A stretch of DNA of 41,818 bases from Microbacteriaceae bacterium (GCA_947378555.1 CANCKM010000007.1:1-41818), one strand, 5' to 3'. Numbered from the stretch's first letter, positions 19,573 through 28,022 are shown. Notes: generated from the letters alone by a model not told the origin. Program-made: numbers and translations.

Positions 19573-19871
19573 AAGTCTTTTGGGTTTATCTTCTTCCTAG
19601 AAACACTTTGATTTTGCTCCTGTTGGGCTATCGCAAAGTCATCTCTCCGCTTTATGGAAATGTTTGTAGGTACTACCCCAGCTGTTCGAGCTACGGCTTG
19701 CAACAGTTGCAACAGCGGGGAGTGCTTTTAGGTTTGACTTTCACCGCTCTAAGAATCTTGAGATGCAATCCTTGGTCTCAAGGTGGAGTAGATGAGGTGA
19801 AGGCCAGTGGTCAGCGCTTTGCAATCAATAAATCAGGCTTTGTAACACCGAATTACGAGAAGGGCAAATAA
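19569..19871 (+). CDS. yidD: Membrane protein insertion efficiency factor YidD
   Basis: The 100-residue protein has the YidD signature: LLLGYRKVISPLYG, then CRYYPSCSSYGLQQLQ, and RILRCNPWSQGGVDEV. It is membrane-associated by an amphipathic N-terminus and assists YidC-dependent insertion. The GTG start overlaps the rnpA stop (GTGA). Its TAA is followed immediately by the yidC ATG, so rnpA-yidD-yidC are tightly coupled. Confidence 0.95.
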   Translation: MKVFWVYLLPRNTLILLLLGYRKVISPLYGNVCRYYPSCSSYGLQQLQQRGVLLGLTFTALRILRCNPWSQGGVDEVKASGQRFAINKSGFVTPNYEKGK

Positions 19872-20816
19872 ATGTTCGACTGGCTACTCTGGCCAATCAA
19901 GTGGGTAATTGAACTCCTACTGGTTAGCTTCCACACCGTATTCACCGCACTTGGTCTTTCGGCCGCGGCTGGTATCACCTGGGTTCTCTCGATTGTCGGC
20001 CTCGTGCTTGTGGTTAGAGCCGCCCTAATTCCAATCTTCGTGAAGCAAATCAAGAGCCAGCGCAACATGATGCTTGTTCAACCAGAACTTCAAAAGTTGC
20101 AAAAGAAGTACAAAGGAAAGAACGACCGAGACTCAAGAGAGAAGTTTGCCAAAGAGCAAATGGAACTCTACAAGCGCACCGGATCTAACCCGCTTAGCTC
20201 CTGCCTACCACTCTTGATTCAGATGCCAATCTTCTTTGGCCTTTTCTCGACACTGAGCGAGGCCCAAAAGGGCGTCTCAGGTGTCGGTCTCCTCAGTACC
20301 AATCTGGCACAGCAGTTCTCGGTGGCCGAGTTGTTTGGCGCCCCGCTATCCAATACCTTCGCAACCAGTGACAAGCTCGAAGTAAAGATTCTTGCCGCAG
20401 TGATGATTGTTCTGATGACCGCTTCACAGTTCATCACGCAAAAGCAGATCATGTCTAAGAACCAAAACCCGGCCGCCATGACGGGTCAATACGCACAGAC
20501 GCAGAAGATCATGTTGTACGTGTTCCCAGTCATCTTCATGATTTCCGGAATCGCCTTCCCACTTGGTGTCATGTTCTACTGGCTGACATCAAACTTCTGG
20601 ACCATGGCACAGCAGTTCGTGGTTATCCGCAACATGCCAACCCCAGGATCAATCGCCCATGAGGCACGTCAGTTGCGACTGGAGAAGAAGGGCAAGTTGG
20701 CTAAGGAGCCAACCACCCTCGCCGAACTAGAAGAAGCAGAGTCAGCTAAAACCCAACGAACTCAGCCGGTCAGCAAATCTAGGGCCAAGAAGACGACCAA
20801 ACCTCCGGGCAACTAA
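19872..20816 (+). CDS. yidC: Membrane protein insertase YidC
   Basis: The 314-residue Oxa1/YidC/Alb3 insertase lacks the large periplasmic domain of Gram-negative YidC, as expected in Actinobacteria. An N-terminal helix (about 8-32), helix 2 (about 34-58), a charged cytoplasmic coiled region (MMLVQPELQKLQKKYKGKND), then LIQMPIFFGLF and further helices up to about residue 255 are visible. The conserved arginine of the hydrophilic groove is probably R54 in LVVRAALIPI. The C-terminal tail is basic, suited to ribosome contact. Confidence 0.96.
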   Translation: MFDWLLWPIKWVIELLLVSFHTVFTALGLSAAAGITWVLSIVGLVLVVRAALIPIFVKQIKSQRNMMLVQPELQKLQKKYKGKNDRDSREKFAKEQMELYKRTGSNPLSSCLPLLIQMPIFFGLFSTLSEAQKGVSGVGLLSTNLAQQFSVAELFGAPLSNTFATSDKLEVKILAAVMIVLMTASQFITQKQIMSKNQNPAAMTGQYAQTQKIMLYVFPVIFMISGIAFPLGVMFYWLTSNFWTMAQQFVVIRNMPTPGSIAHEARQLRLEKKGKLAKEPTTLAELEEAESAKTQRTQPVSKSRAKKTTKPPGN

Positions 20817-20857
20817 AGCCCCTATTTTTCAAACTAACTAGTTAAGAGCAGGTAAGT

Positions 20858-21472
20858 ATGTCAAAACCAAAGGAAACCCAAGCCGAAGATTCGACCGAAG
20901 AGGTTGTTCTGGCTGCGGAAGTCGAAACCGAAGAAGGCTCGGAAGTAGCAGAAGATCCCGATGTTGCAGAAGGTATCGAAGCCGTAGATGGCTCCGACAC
21001 CAGCAGCGCCGCGGTAAAGCAACTCGAGGAAGAAGGCGACATTGCCGCCGACTATCTAGAAGAACTTCTTGACATCTTCGACCTAGATGGCGACATCGAC
21101 ATTGACGTTCGTCAGGGTCGCGCCTACCTAGAGGTCACGGCAAATCAGGACAGCAATCTGCGCCTGATATCCGATCCAGAAACCGTTGAGGCACTCCAGG
21201 AACTAACCAGACTTGCCGTCCAGGTAAAGACCAACAGTTTCAGCCGCTTGATCCTCGACGTGGGAGGCTCTCGCCAGGCGCGAGTTTCAGAGTTGACCCG
21301 AATCGTCAACCGAATCATCGAAAAGGTAAAGACCACCGAGGCTCCGGTGCCAATGAAGCCAATGTCATCCTACGAACGAAAGATCGTGCATGACCTGGTA
21401 TCCCAGGCTGGGCTAGCATCTGAGTCCGAGGGCGAAGGCCGCGACCGTCACATCGTGATAAAGCCTGCCTAA
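20858..21472 (+). CDS. jag: Jag/KhpB-like R3H RNA-binding protein
   Basis: The 204-residue protein has an acidic, low-complexity N-terminus (residues 1-55, rich in E and D), a KH-like Jag domain (about 60-135, with DIDVRQGRAYLEV and RLILDVGGSRQARV), and a C-terminal R3H domain (about 140-204, with SSYERKIVHDLVSQ). In other bacteria KhpB works with KhpA as an RNA chaperone affecting cell division and envelope genes. The position between yidC and rsmG is conserved. The acidic tail is longer than in many homologues. Confidence 0.92.
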   Translation: MSKPKETQAEDSTEEVVLAAEVETEEGSEVAEDPDVAEGIEAVDGSDTSSAAVKQLEEEGDIAADYLEELLDIFDLDGDIDIDVRQGRAYLEVTANQDSNLRLISDPETVEALQELTRLAVQVKTNSFSRLILDVGGSRQARVSELTRIVNRIIEKVKTTEAPVPMKPMSSYERKIVHDLVSQAGLASESEGEGRDRHIVIKPA

Positions 21473-21486
21473 TAGTTTTTATGAAG

Positions 21487-21502
21487 AGTTTCACGTGAAA
21501 CA
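21487..21502. other. parS site (jag-rsmG gap, first)
   Basis: AGTTTCACGTGAAACA carries the full 14-base palindromic core GTTTCACGTGAAAC. It is intergenic, 15 bases after the jag stop. Confidence 0.92.
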
Positions 21503-21527
21503 TTCCGAGTCGTTTATCGGGTGCAAA

Positions 21528-21543
21528 TGTTTCACGTGAAACT
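21528..21543. other. parS site (jag-rsmG gap, second)
   Basis: TGTTTCACGTGAAACT matches the parS consensus except the last base. It is 41 bp from the first site, start to start, near four helical turns, so ParB dimers would load on the same face. Confidence 0.92.
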
Positions 21544-21579
21544 TTTTCGTTTTTATTCAACGTCAAGAAGGTAAGAAGA

Positions 21580-22233
21580 ATGAACTTGAACAGCGATGAC
21601 CAAGTCGACACAACACCCGAGAGCGAACCTCAGGTTGCTCAAAAGGTATTTGGCTCTCGATTGGATCTAGCTCGTCTCTACTTCGACGCCCTCGTAAGAG
21701 ACAGTGACGAACTAGGTTTGCTCGGCCCAAGAGAGATGCCAAGGCTTTGGACGCGTCATATCCTAAATTCCGCCGTGGTGTCAGAACTTCTAGTGGGCGG
21801 TGAGGCAGTAGCTGATGTCGGTTCTGGCGCCGGGCTGCCCGGAATCCCACTTGCAATCGTTCGCCCGGATGTGAACTTTACGCTCATCGAACCAATGGAG
21901 CGCAGAGCTGCCTGGCTACAAAAGATTGTTGATGACATGAAACTCAGCAATGTAGAAGTTATTCGGGCCAGGGCTGAAGACGTCCACGGGCGCAGATTCG
22001 ATATCGTCACGGCAAGGGCGCTGTCTGCAATGCCAAAGCTGTTGCGTCTCACCGTGCCACTGACCAAGTCCGGCGGGCGTATTCTCGCGCTAAAGGGTGG
22101 CAAGGCCGCTGAGGAAATCCAGGAGGCGCGGCCCTTGATGAAGAAACTTGGAATCGCATCGTTTGAACTGTTAACGACAGGCGCAACGCTTTTAGCCGAG
22201 CCAACATCAGTGGTTCAAACTAGGCTAGTCTGA
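21580..22233 (+). CDS. rsmG: 16S rRNA (guanine527-N7)-methyltransferase RsmG
   Basis: The 217-residue class I SAM methyltransferase (former GidB) modifies G527 of 16S rRNA. The SAM-binding loop VADVGSGAGLPGIPLA is at about residues 69-84, followed by LIEPMERRAAWL and later VTARALSAMPKLL, all typical. Shine-Dalgarno AAGGTAAGAAG lies before the ATG. Loss of this gene gives low-level streptomycin resistance in other bacteria; here it is intact. It precedes parA by an untranslated or small-ORF region. Confidence 0.96.
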   Translation: MNLNSDDQVDTTPESEPQVAQKVFGSRLDLARLYFDALVRDSDELGLLGPREMPRLWTRHILNSAVVSELLVGGEAVADVGSGAGLPGIPLAIVRPDVNFTLIEPMERRAAWLQKIVDDMKLSNVEVIRARAEDVHGRRFDIVTARALSAMPKLLRLTVPLTKSGGRILALKGGKAAEEIQEARPLMKKLGIASFELLTTGATLLAEPTSVVQTRLV

Positions 22234-22262
22234 GCAGTTGAATCTGGATTGGGAGTAATAAC

Positions 22263-22454
22263 TTGTCGCAGCATGAATCGTCAGCAATAGAGCCCCAAAC
22301 CATCACAAACTCCCCTGAAGCCGCGCGGTTCTCGAATCCGGGAATAGTCGTGGCTGGCCTTGGATATTCCAATGGCAGAGCGGATATCAGCCCAGAGCCA
22401 ACCGGCTGGCACCCAATGGACAACGAAAAGGTTTCACGTGAAACATTCAACTAA
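22263..22454 (+). CDS. Possible small ORF overlapping the parA start
   Basis: A 63-codon frame begins at TTG 22263, with GGGAG 7 bases upstream, the best Shine-Dalgarno in the rsmG-parA gap. It ends with EKVSRETFN, read through the parS site in a frame different from parA. I recognise no family. It may be a short leader peptide, a non-functional ORF, or a sign that the true parA N-terminus is reached from this frame. It overlaps the annotated parA start by about 95 bases. Confidence 0.25.
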   Translation: MSQHESSAIEPQTITNSPEAARFSNPGIVVAGLGYSNGRADISPEPTGWHPMDNEKVSRETFN

Positions 22455-23376
22455 TCTCAGAACGATTGAAACGGCTCCTGAGTCCGGTGATTTTCACGAA
22501 ACACCGCTGGCCCGAGAACTTACCGTCAACAATCGAAGACTTCGCGACATTGACTCCCAGCCGATTCAGCGACCACAGCGCACCCGAATCTTTACGATTT
22601 CCAACCAAAAGGGTGGCGTTGGTAAGACCACAACCGCGGTAAACCTAGCAGCAGCCCTCGCCCAGAAGGGTTTGAAGATTTTGGTCATCGACCTGGATCC
22701 TCAAGGAAACGCCTCGACCGCGCTCGGAATCAATCACCACGCTGGCACCGCTGGAATCTACGAGGTTCTCATTGACGGAATTTCTCTCGCATCAGTGGTT
22801 CAGGCGAGCCCAGAGATGCCCAACCTGTTCTGCGTTCCAGCAACCATCGACCTAGCCGGTGCCGAGATGGAACTCTTTTCCATGTTTGACAGCACCCAGC
22901 GCAACCTTCGCCTGCGTCAGGCAATCGAGCACTACTTGGTTGAGCAACCCGATCGCCCAGATTACATTTTTATTGACTGCCCACCGAGTCTCGGCTTGCT
23001 CACCGTGAACGCTTTTGCGGCTGCCCGCGAGGTACTTATCCCCATCCAGTGCGAGTACTACGCGCTTGAAGGACTCAGTCAATTACTGAAGAACATTGAC
23101 CTTATCCAGCGTCAACTGAATCCAAACCTAAAGTTATCCACAATCTTGCTAACAATGTATGACAGTCGCACTAGATTGGCATCGCAGGTGGCGGATGACG
23201 TTCGCGAGCACTTCCCGAGAGAAACTCTCAACGCCGTCATTCCGCGTTCGGTTCGTGTCTCAGAAGCGCCAAGTTATCAGCAGTCAGTGATCACCTACGA
23301 CAAATCTTCACCTGGATCCATCGCTTACATGGAAGCGGCAATCGAATTGGCAAACAAGGGAGCAAATAATGGCTGA
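22372..23376 (+). CDS. parA: Chromosome partitioning ATPase ParA
   Basis: The deviant Walker ATPase moves ParB-parS complexes during segregation. The core begins RIFTISNQKGGVGKTTT (P-loop KGGVGKT), then IDLDPQGN and FIDCPPSLGLLTVNA. The core is preceded by an extension of about 70 residues that includes FHVKH, encoded by a parS site, and TPLARELT, common in Micrococcales ParA. The start is uncertain: ATG 22372, TTG 22360 and GTG 22438 are in frame, and none has a strong Shine-Dalgarno. It overlaps parB by 8 bases. Confidence 0.93.
   Translation: MAERISAQSQPAGTQWTTKRFHVKHSTNLRTIETAPESGDFHETPLARELTVNNRRLRDIDSQPIQRPQRTRIFTISNQKGGVGKTTTAVNLAAALAQKGLKILVIDLDPQGNASTALGINHHAGTAGIYEVLIDGISLASVVQASPEMPNLFCVPATIDLAGAEMELFSMFDSTQRNLRLRQAIEHYLVEQPDRPDYIFIDCPPSLGLLTVNAFAAAREVLIPIQCEYYALEGLSQLLKNIDLIQRQLNPNLKLSTILLTMYDSRTRLASQVADDVREHFPRETLNAVIPRSVRVSEAPSYQQSVITYDKSSPGSIAYMEAAIELANKGANNG
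22430..22445. other. parS site (within the parA 5' region)
   Basis: GGTTTCACGTGAAACA holds the exact 14-base palindrome. It lies in the parA N-terminal coding region (FHVKH), so ParB binding here could also affect parAB expression. Confidence 0.92.
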
Positions 23377-24331
23377 ACGTAAAGGTGGCCTCGGCCGCGG
23401 CATCGGCGCCCTGATTCCAACTTCTGAAGTTCCGAGCGAGCGCCCAGTTGACGCATTCTTCCCAAACGGCGGAACCAAAGCGGCTCAGCCAACTGCTGAG
23501 GCAGCAACCGATTTGGTTCCAGTTCCCGGAGCACGTTTTGGGCACCTTGACCTCGCATCCATCGTTCCAAACCCGAAGCAACCGCGGTCAGTTTTTGAAC
23601 CAGAGGCATTCGGCGAGCTCGTTCACTCGATTCGCGAGCTGGGAGTGTTGCAGCCAATCGTGGTTCGCCCGCTCGCCGAGGTCGACGGGGTGCCAACCTA
23701 TGAGCTAATCATGGGAGAGCGCCGACTGCGCGCCTCAAAGGAGGCCGGGCTCACCAAGATTCCGGCTGTGATTCGCGAGACCGCAGACGAAAACATGCTT
23801 CGCGATGCCTTGCTTGAGAACCTGCACCGCAGCGATCTAAACCCACTCGAAGAAGCCAGCGCCTACCAGCAACTGCTCGAGGACTTCGGAATCACCCAAG
23901 AGCAGCTCGCCGCCAAAATCGGCCGGTCTCGCCCGGTAATCACCAACGCGATTCGACTACTGAAGCTGCCAGCCAGTGTGCAGCGAAAGCTGGCAGCCGG
24001 AGTGCTAAGCGCCGGCCACGCCAGGGCTATCCTCGGCGCGGTTGACGAAGCTCGCATGGAGTACTTTGCCAACAAGGTGGTAAATGAGGGCATGTCGGTG
24101 CGCTCGCTAGAAGAGGCAGTTGCCCTAGACAAGCCGGTTCAAAAGAAGGCAACGATTACCAAGGGTGGTCGTCAAGACATGCTCAAGGAAATCGCCGATA
24201 AGTTTGGTGACCAACTAGACACCTCGGTCAAGATCGCTCTCGGCACCAATAAGGGCCAGTTGAGCATCGATTTTGCTACCTTCGCAGACCTAAACCGAAT
24301 CCTCGACCTACTGGGTTACAAGCGCGACTAG
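23369..24331 (+). CDS. parB: Chromosome partitioning protein ParB
   Basis: The 320-residue CTP-dependent DNA clamp binds parS. It shows the N-terminal ParA-interacting segment KGGLGRGIGALIP (5-17), the CTP-binding domain (about 58-150, with GERRLRAS at 116-123 and ENLHRSDLNPLEEA at 150-163), a helix-turn-helix (about 175-200) and a C-terminal dimerisation domain (LSIDFATFADLNRIL). All expected motifs are intact. The stop shares a CTAG palindrome with the convergent ddl stop. Confidence 0.97.
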   Translation: MAERKGGLGRGIGALIPTSEVPSERPVDAFFPNGGTKAAQPTAEAATDLVPVPGARFGHLDLASIVPNPKQPRSVFEPEAFGELVHSIRELGVLQPIVVRPLAEVDGVPTYELIMGERRLRASKEAGLTKIPAVIRETADENMLRDALLENLHRSDLNPLEEASAYQQLLEDFGITQEQLAAKIGRSRPVITNAIRLLKLPASVQRKLAAGVLSAGHARAILGAVDEARMEYFANKVVNEGMSVRSLEEAVALDKPVQKKATITKGGRQDMLKEIADKFGDQLDTSVKIALGTNKGQLSIDFATFADLNRILDLLGYKRD

Positions 24332-25299
24332 CCTCTGCCGTGCAGCGCGGCTTCGGCGAGGCTGTGATAAACCTCACCAAGCGAGCTTCCGGCGGCCAAA
24401 ACGGCAAGCGGCAGCAAAGATGTTTCGGTGAGGCCGGGAAGCACGTTGGCTTCCAGGAACCAGGGCGCACCCTTTTTGTCTACGATCATGTCAACTCGGC
24501 AAAGGTGACGAAGCCCCAAAGCCTCATGAGCGGCAATGGCTGCCTTGGCCGCGCGTTCGGCAACCGTCTTGGTCAGCCGCGCCGGAACGTAGTAGTTGGT
24601 TTCGCCTGCCGTGTAGCGCTCTTCAAAACCAAAGTTTCCCTGAATCGGTTCGATTTCGACGGCGGGGAGGGCGATCGGCCCGGCCCCTAAATCAATTACC
24701 GAAACGGCAATCTCGGTACCCTCGACCAGCTTCTCGATGATCGCAACGTCGCAGTAAACGTAGGCGTCAATCATGGCCCTCGAAAGTTCGCTCGCCTTAT
24801 AAACCAGCGTCACGCCCTGCGCCGAGCCAGATCGAGCCGGTTTCACAACGAGCGGGAACGAAAGCGCATCGCTAACCGCTTTTAGAACTCCCTCGGCGTC
24901 CAACTCGCGAAAGGTGTCTTTCGGAAGGGTGATCGAGTGCGGGGTTTGCACTCCAACTCGACCAACCAAAATCTTGGCGATGGATTTATCCCAGGCCAGC
25001 CTCGCAGCGTCAGCGGTGGCACCGACAAATGGAACTCCGGTAAGACCGAGAATGTCGCGCAAAGCGCCGTCCTCACCTGATGCTCCGTGAAGCACCGGCC
25101 AGATAACGTCGGGGCGGTCGCGTTTGATGTTTTGCAACAGGTTTTCGTCCGGTTCGCGAATCACAACGGTCGCGCCATAATCGGTCAGGGCATCGGCGAT
25201 CCGGCGGCCCGATTTGAGTGAAATGTCACGCTCATGCGATATTCCGCCTGCCAAAACCTGAATCTTGAGTGCCTTATTTCCATTGTGCTTAGGAATCAT
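24328..25299 (-). CDS. ddl: D-alanine--D-alanine ligase family protein
   Basis: The 323-residue ATP-grasp ligase would make the D-Ala-D-Ala dipeptide of peptidoglycan. The N-terminal SHERDISLKSG, the HGASGEDG motif (71-78), VVKPARSGSAQGV (151-163) and EANVLPGLT (283-291) follow the Ddl layout. Two positions differ from the usual pattern: GSA in place of GSS, and NV in place of NT before LPG. The ATG overlaps the aminotransferase stop by 4 bases (ATGA), so both are in one operon. It may be a second Ddl paralogue; the main one usually lies elsewhere. Confidence 0.85.
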   Translation of the reverse strand: MIPKHNGNKALKIQVLAGGISHERDISLKSGRRIADALTDYGATVVIREPDENLLQNIKRDRPDVIWPVLHGASGEDGALRDILGLTGVPFVGATADAARLAWDKSIAKILVGRVGVQTPHSITLPKDTFRELDAEGVLKAVSDALSFPLVVKPARSGSAQGVTLVYKASELSRAMIDAYVYCDVAIIEKLVEGTEIAVSVIDLGAGPIALPAVEIEPIQGNFGFEERYTAGETNYYVPARLTKTVAERAAKAAIAAHEALGLRHLCRVDMIVDKKGAPWFLEANVLPGLTETSLLPLAVLAAGSSLGEVYHSLAEAALHGRG

Positions 25300-26561
25300 C
25301 GGTTGCCCCCTTTGGTGCCGAAAGTTTCGATTAGCTCAGTTTGACGGTTGATTACGTTGGCCAACCGGCGCACGCCTAACTTGATGTTATCTGGCGTTGG
25401 GTACGAGAACGATATCCTCAGATTTGCCTGCCCGGTTCCGTTTCCGAAAAATGCAGTTCCGGGGGTGTAGGCCACCAACTCGCTAACGGCAAGGGGAAGC
25501 ATCGCCTTTGAGTCAATGCCCTCGGGAAGGGTCACCCAGAGATAGAAGCCACCGGCCGGGCGCGTGGTTTTCAGGTTCGGCAGGTATTCGGCCATGGCCT
25601 CGAGCGCGGCATCGCGTCGCTCGCGGTAAACCCCGCGGAAGGTTTCAATTTGAGCTTCCCAGTCGCAGTTGGCTAGGTATTCGCTGATGAGCATCTGGCT
25701 GAACATGCTCGGGCTAAGAATCGCAGATTCGTTCGCTAGTACCATTTTGTCGCGGATCGCCGGCGGTGCCAGAACATAGCCAACCCGGAATCCAGGGGCA
25801 AAAATCTTCGAGAAGCTGCCCAGGTAAATAACCCCGTCCTCATCCATCGACCGAAGCGCATTTGGTGGTTTCTGATCGAAGTACAAAAGACCGTAAGGGT
25901 TGTCTTCAATTACTAGGATGTGCTCGCGGCGACAAATCTCAATCACCCTCGAGCGTCGCTCAGCCGAGAGGGTCACGCCAGACGGATTGCCAAAGTTTGG
26001 CACCAGATACAAAAACTTGATTTTGCGCTTTTGCTCGCGCAGCCGATCGATTGACTCCTGAAGCGCTTCGGGTGAAATGCCATCATCGTCGGTAAACACG
26101 TGTTCTACGTGCGCCTCGTAGTGGTGGAAAATGCCGAGGGCCCCAACATAGCTCGGAGCCTCGGCCAGAACCACATCGCCCTGGTCCAAAAATAGCCCCG
26201 CCAGCAGGTCGAGACCGTGTTGAGAGCCCGTGGTGACAATGAGGTCCTCCACCGAGCTGCTGATGCCTTCGAGGGCCATTAGGTCACGAATTTGATCGCG
26301 CAACACAACGTCGCCCTGGCCACCACCGTATTGCAGTGCCAAATCGCCACGCTTGGCCATCATTTCGTTGAATGATTTGGTCAGCAGGTCCTTAGGCAGC
26401 GCAGACACGAAAGGCATACCGCCGGCGAGTGAAACAACCTCTGGGCGACTAACCACTGCGAACAGGGCGCGCACCTCTGAAACCGAAAGGGTCGACGCTC
26501 TGTCCGCGTAAGAGTCCAACCAGCGGTCTAGGTTATTGGCCTGATTGTTCTCTTGAGGCAT
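25296..26561 (-). CDS. PLP-dependent aminotransferase (class I/II, 2-aminoadipate type)
   Basis: The 421-residue fold-type I aminotransferase has PNFGNPSG (188-195), IEDNPYG (218-224) and the PLP lysine K252 in LGSFSKIFAPGFRVG. This is the pattern of 2-aminoadipate/MocR-domain-like aminotransferases (LysN/KAT type), without the N-terminal GntR domain. The amino donor and acceptor cannot be told. It starts ATG, lies downstream of the trxA terminator on the same strand, and is translationally coupled to ddl. A link to D-alanine or peptidoglycan precursor supply is inference from context only. Confidence 0.85.
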   Translation of the reverse strand: MPQENNQANNLDRWLDSYADRASTLSVSEVRALFAVVSRPEVVSLAGGMPFVSALPKDLLTKSFNEMMAKRGDLALQYGGGQGDVVLRDQIRDLMALEGISSSVEDLIVTTGSQHGLDLLAGLFLDQGDVVLAEAPSYVGALGIFHHYEAHVEHVFTDDDGISPEALQESIDRLREQKRKIKFLYLVPNFGNPSGVTLSAERRSRVIEICRREHILVIEDNPYGLLYFDQKPPNALRSMDEDGVIYLGSFSKIFAPGFRVGYVLAPPAIRDKMVLANESAILSPSMFSQMLISEYLANCDWEAQIETFRGVYRERRDAALEAMAEYLPNLKTTRPAGGFYLWVTLPEGIDSKAMLPLAVSELVAYTPGTAFFGNGTGQANLRISFSYPTPDNIKLGVRRLANVINRQTELIETFGTKGGNR

Positions 26562-26621
26562 TTGAAACTCCCGTTAATAGCCGAAACCCGCGCCGAGACA
26601 CCGATTTCGTTCAACTTTACT

Positions 26622-26661
26622 AAAAACCCACCCCCACTGCCTCAACGGCAACGGGGGTGGG
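26622..26661 (-). terminator. Terminator of the murJ-trxB-trxA transcript
   Basis: On the minus strand, CCCACCCCC and GGGGGTGGG form a 9-bp stem with an inner TGCC/GGCA stem, followed by TTTTT. It lies about 20 bases after the trxA stop, ahead of the aminotransferase gene. Confidence 0.85.
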
Positions 26662-26682
26662 ACTTCAAAGGATCGGAAAAAC

Positions 26683-27006
26683 CTACTTTAGAAACTCAGC
26701 AAGTTCGGCAACGATGACTGGCTTTGGCTTGGCGCCAACCATTTGCTTGACCAGTTGACCACCTTGGAAAACCTGGAGTGCTGGAATCGAAACGATGTTG
26801 TACTGCATGGCGATTGCCTGCTCTTCGTCAACGTTCACCTTGACGATTTCGATCTTGTCGCCGTACTCATCGGCAATCTGGTCGAGAATCGGGGAAACCT
26901 GGCGGCAAGGACCACACCATTCTGCCCAGAAGTCGACTAGAACCGGCTTCGGGTTGTTGAGAACATCCTCTTGAAAAGATGCGGTGGTTACGTTTTTTGC
27001 TGCCAT
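26683..27006 (-). CDS. trxA: Thioredoxin
   Basis: The 107-residue thioredoxin has the active site WCGPC (C31 and C34 in DFWAEWCGPCRQ), the cis-proline at VSIPALQVF, and the usual glycine-rich end VGAKPKPVIV. Length is standard. It reduces protein disulfides with electrons from TrxB. It starts 22 bases after trxB, with AGGAGAA upstream of the ATG, and ends at a strong terminator. Confidence 0.97.
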   Translation of the reverse strand: MAAKNVTTASFQEDVLNNPKPVLVDFWAEWCGPCRQVSPILDQIADEYGDKIEIVKVNVDEEQAIAMQYNIVSIPALQVFQGGQLVKQMVGAKPKPVIVAELAEFLK

Positions 27007-27028
27007 GATTTTCTCCTAAGTTTTCTAT

Positions 27029-27949
27029 CTAGTGGTTTTGAAGGTAGTGCTCGGCATCCAGTGCCGCGACGCAACCGGAACCGGCGGCCGTGACGGCTTG
27101 GCGGTAGGTTGGGTCGATTACGTCTCCGGCAGCGAAAACTCCCGGAAGATTGGTTTTTGAACTGCGACCCTCGACCTTGATGAACTTTTCGGCTGTGAGT
27201 TCAACCTGGTCTTCAACCAGCCAAACCCTAGGGTCGTTTCCGATGGCAATAAACAACCCATCCAGTTCGAGTTCAGAGGTTGCGCCCGTGACTGTGTCTT
27301 CAAGCTTCACGCCGGTCAACTTGGCCTCGCCCTGAAGTTCGGTGATCGCGCTGTTCCAGATCACTTCAATCTTTGGGTTGCTGAGCGCGCGCTCCTGCAT
27401 AATCTTTGAGGCCTTGAAGCTGTCACGACGATGGATGAGGTAAACCTTCGCAGCGAATCTCGTCAAAAAGTTGGCTTCTTCCATGGCGGAATCGCCACCG
27501 CCAACCACGGCAATGGTCTTCTCACGGAAGAAAAATCCATCGCAGGTGGCACACCAGGAAACTCCGTGCCCGCTGAGTTCCTTTTCGCGTGCCAGACCAA
27601 GCTCGCGGTAGGCCGCACCGGTAGACAAAATAACGGTTTTGGCCTCGAAGGTCTGGCCACCACCGGTCTTTAGAATCTTCACGTCACCTTTGAGGTCGAC
27701 CTCGGTCACGTCATCAAAAAGGATTTCGGTGCCGAATCGCTCGGCCTGTGCCTGAAAGTTTGCCATGAGGTCTGGGCCCATTAGGCCCTCTGGGAAGCCC
27801 GGGTAGTTTTCAACCTCGGTGGTCTTCATGAGTTCGCCACCGGCTTCGACCGAACTGGCGATCAGCAGGGGATTCAAACCGGCTCGAGCGGCATAGATGG
27901 CCGCGGTATAGCCGGCCGGGCCGGATCCGATGATGATTACGTCGCGCAC
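27029..27949 (-). CDS. trxB: Thioredoxin-disulfide reductase
   Basis: The 306-residue flavoprotein has the FAD motif GSGPAGYTAA (8-17), the redox pair C133/C136 in WCATCDG, the NADPH loop GGGDSAMEEAN (150-160) with HRRDSFKAS as the 2'-phosphate site, and AAGDVIDPTYRQ near the end. It is the bacterial low-molecular-weight type. It passes electrons from NADPH to thioredoxin. It is cotranscribed with trxA downstream and murJ upstream (73-base gap). Confidence 0.97.
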   Translation of the reverse strand: MRDVIIIGSGPAGYTAAIYAARAGLNPLLIASSVEAGGELMKTTEVENYPGFPEGLMGPDLMANFQAQAERFGTEILFDDVTEVDLKGDVKILKTGGGQTFEAKTVILSTGAAYRELGLAREKELSGHGVSWCATCDGFFFREKTIAVVGGGDSAMEEANFLTRFAAKVYLIHRRDSFKASKIMQERALSNPKIEVIWNSAITELQGEAKLTGVKLEDTVTGATSELELDGLFIAIGNDPRVWLVEDQVELTAEKFIKVEGRSSKTNLPGVFAAGDVIDPTYRQAVTAAGSGCVAALDAEHYLQNH

Positions 27950-28022
27950 AGGGGCTCCTGATTTCGATGGTTTGGGCTTGGCCCAATGCAGATAAATCCG
28001 CAGTTAATGAATGAAGCCAATT

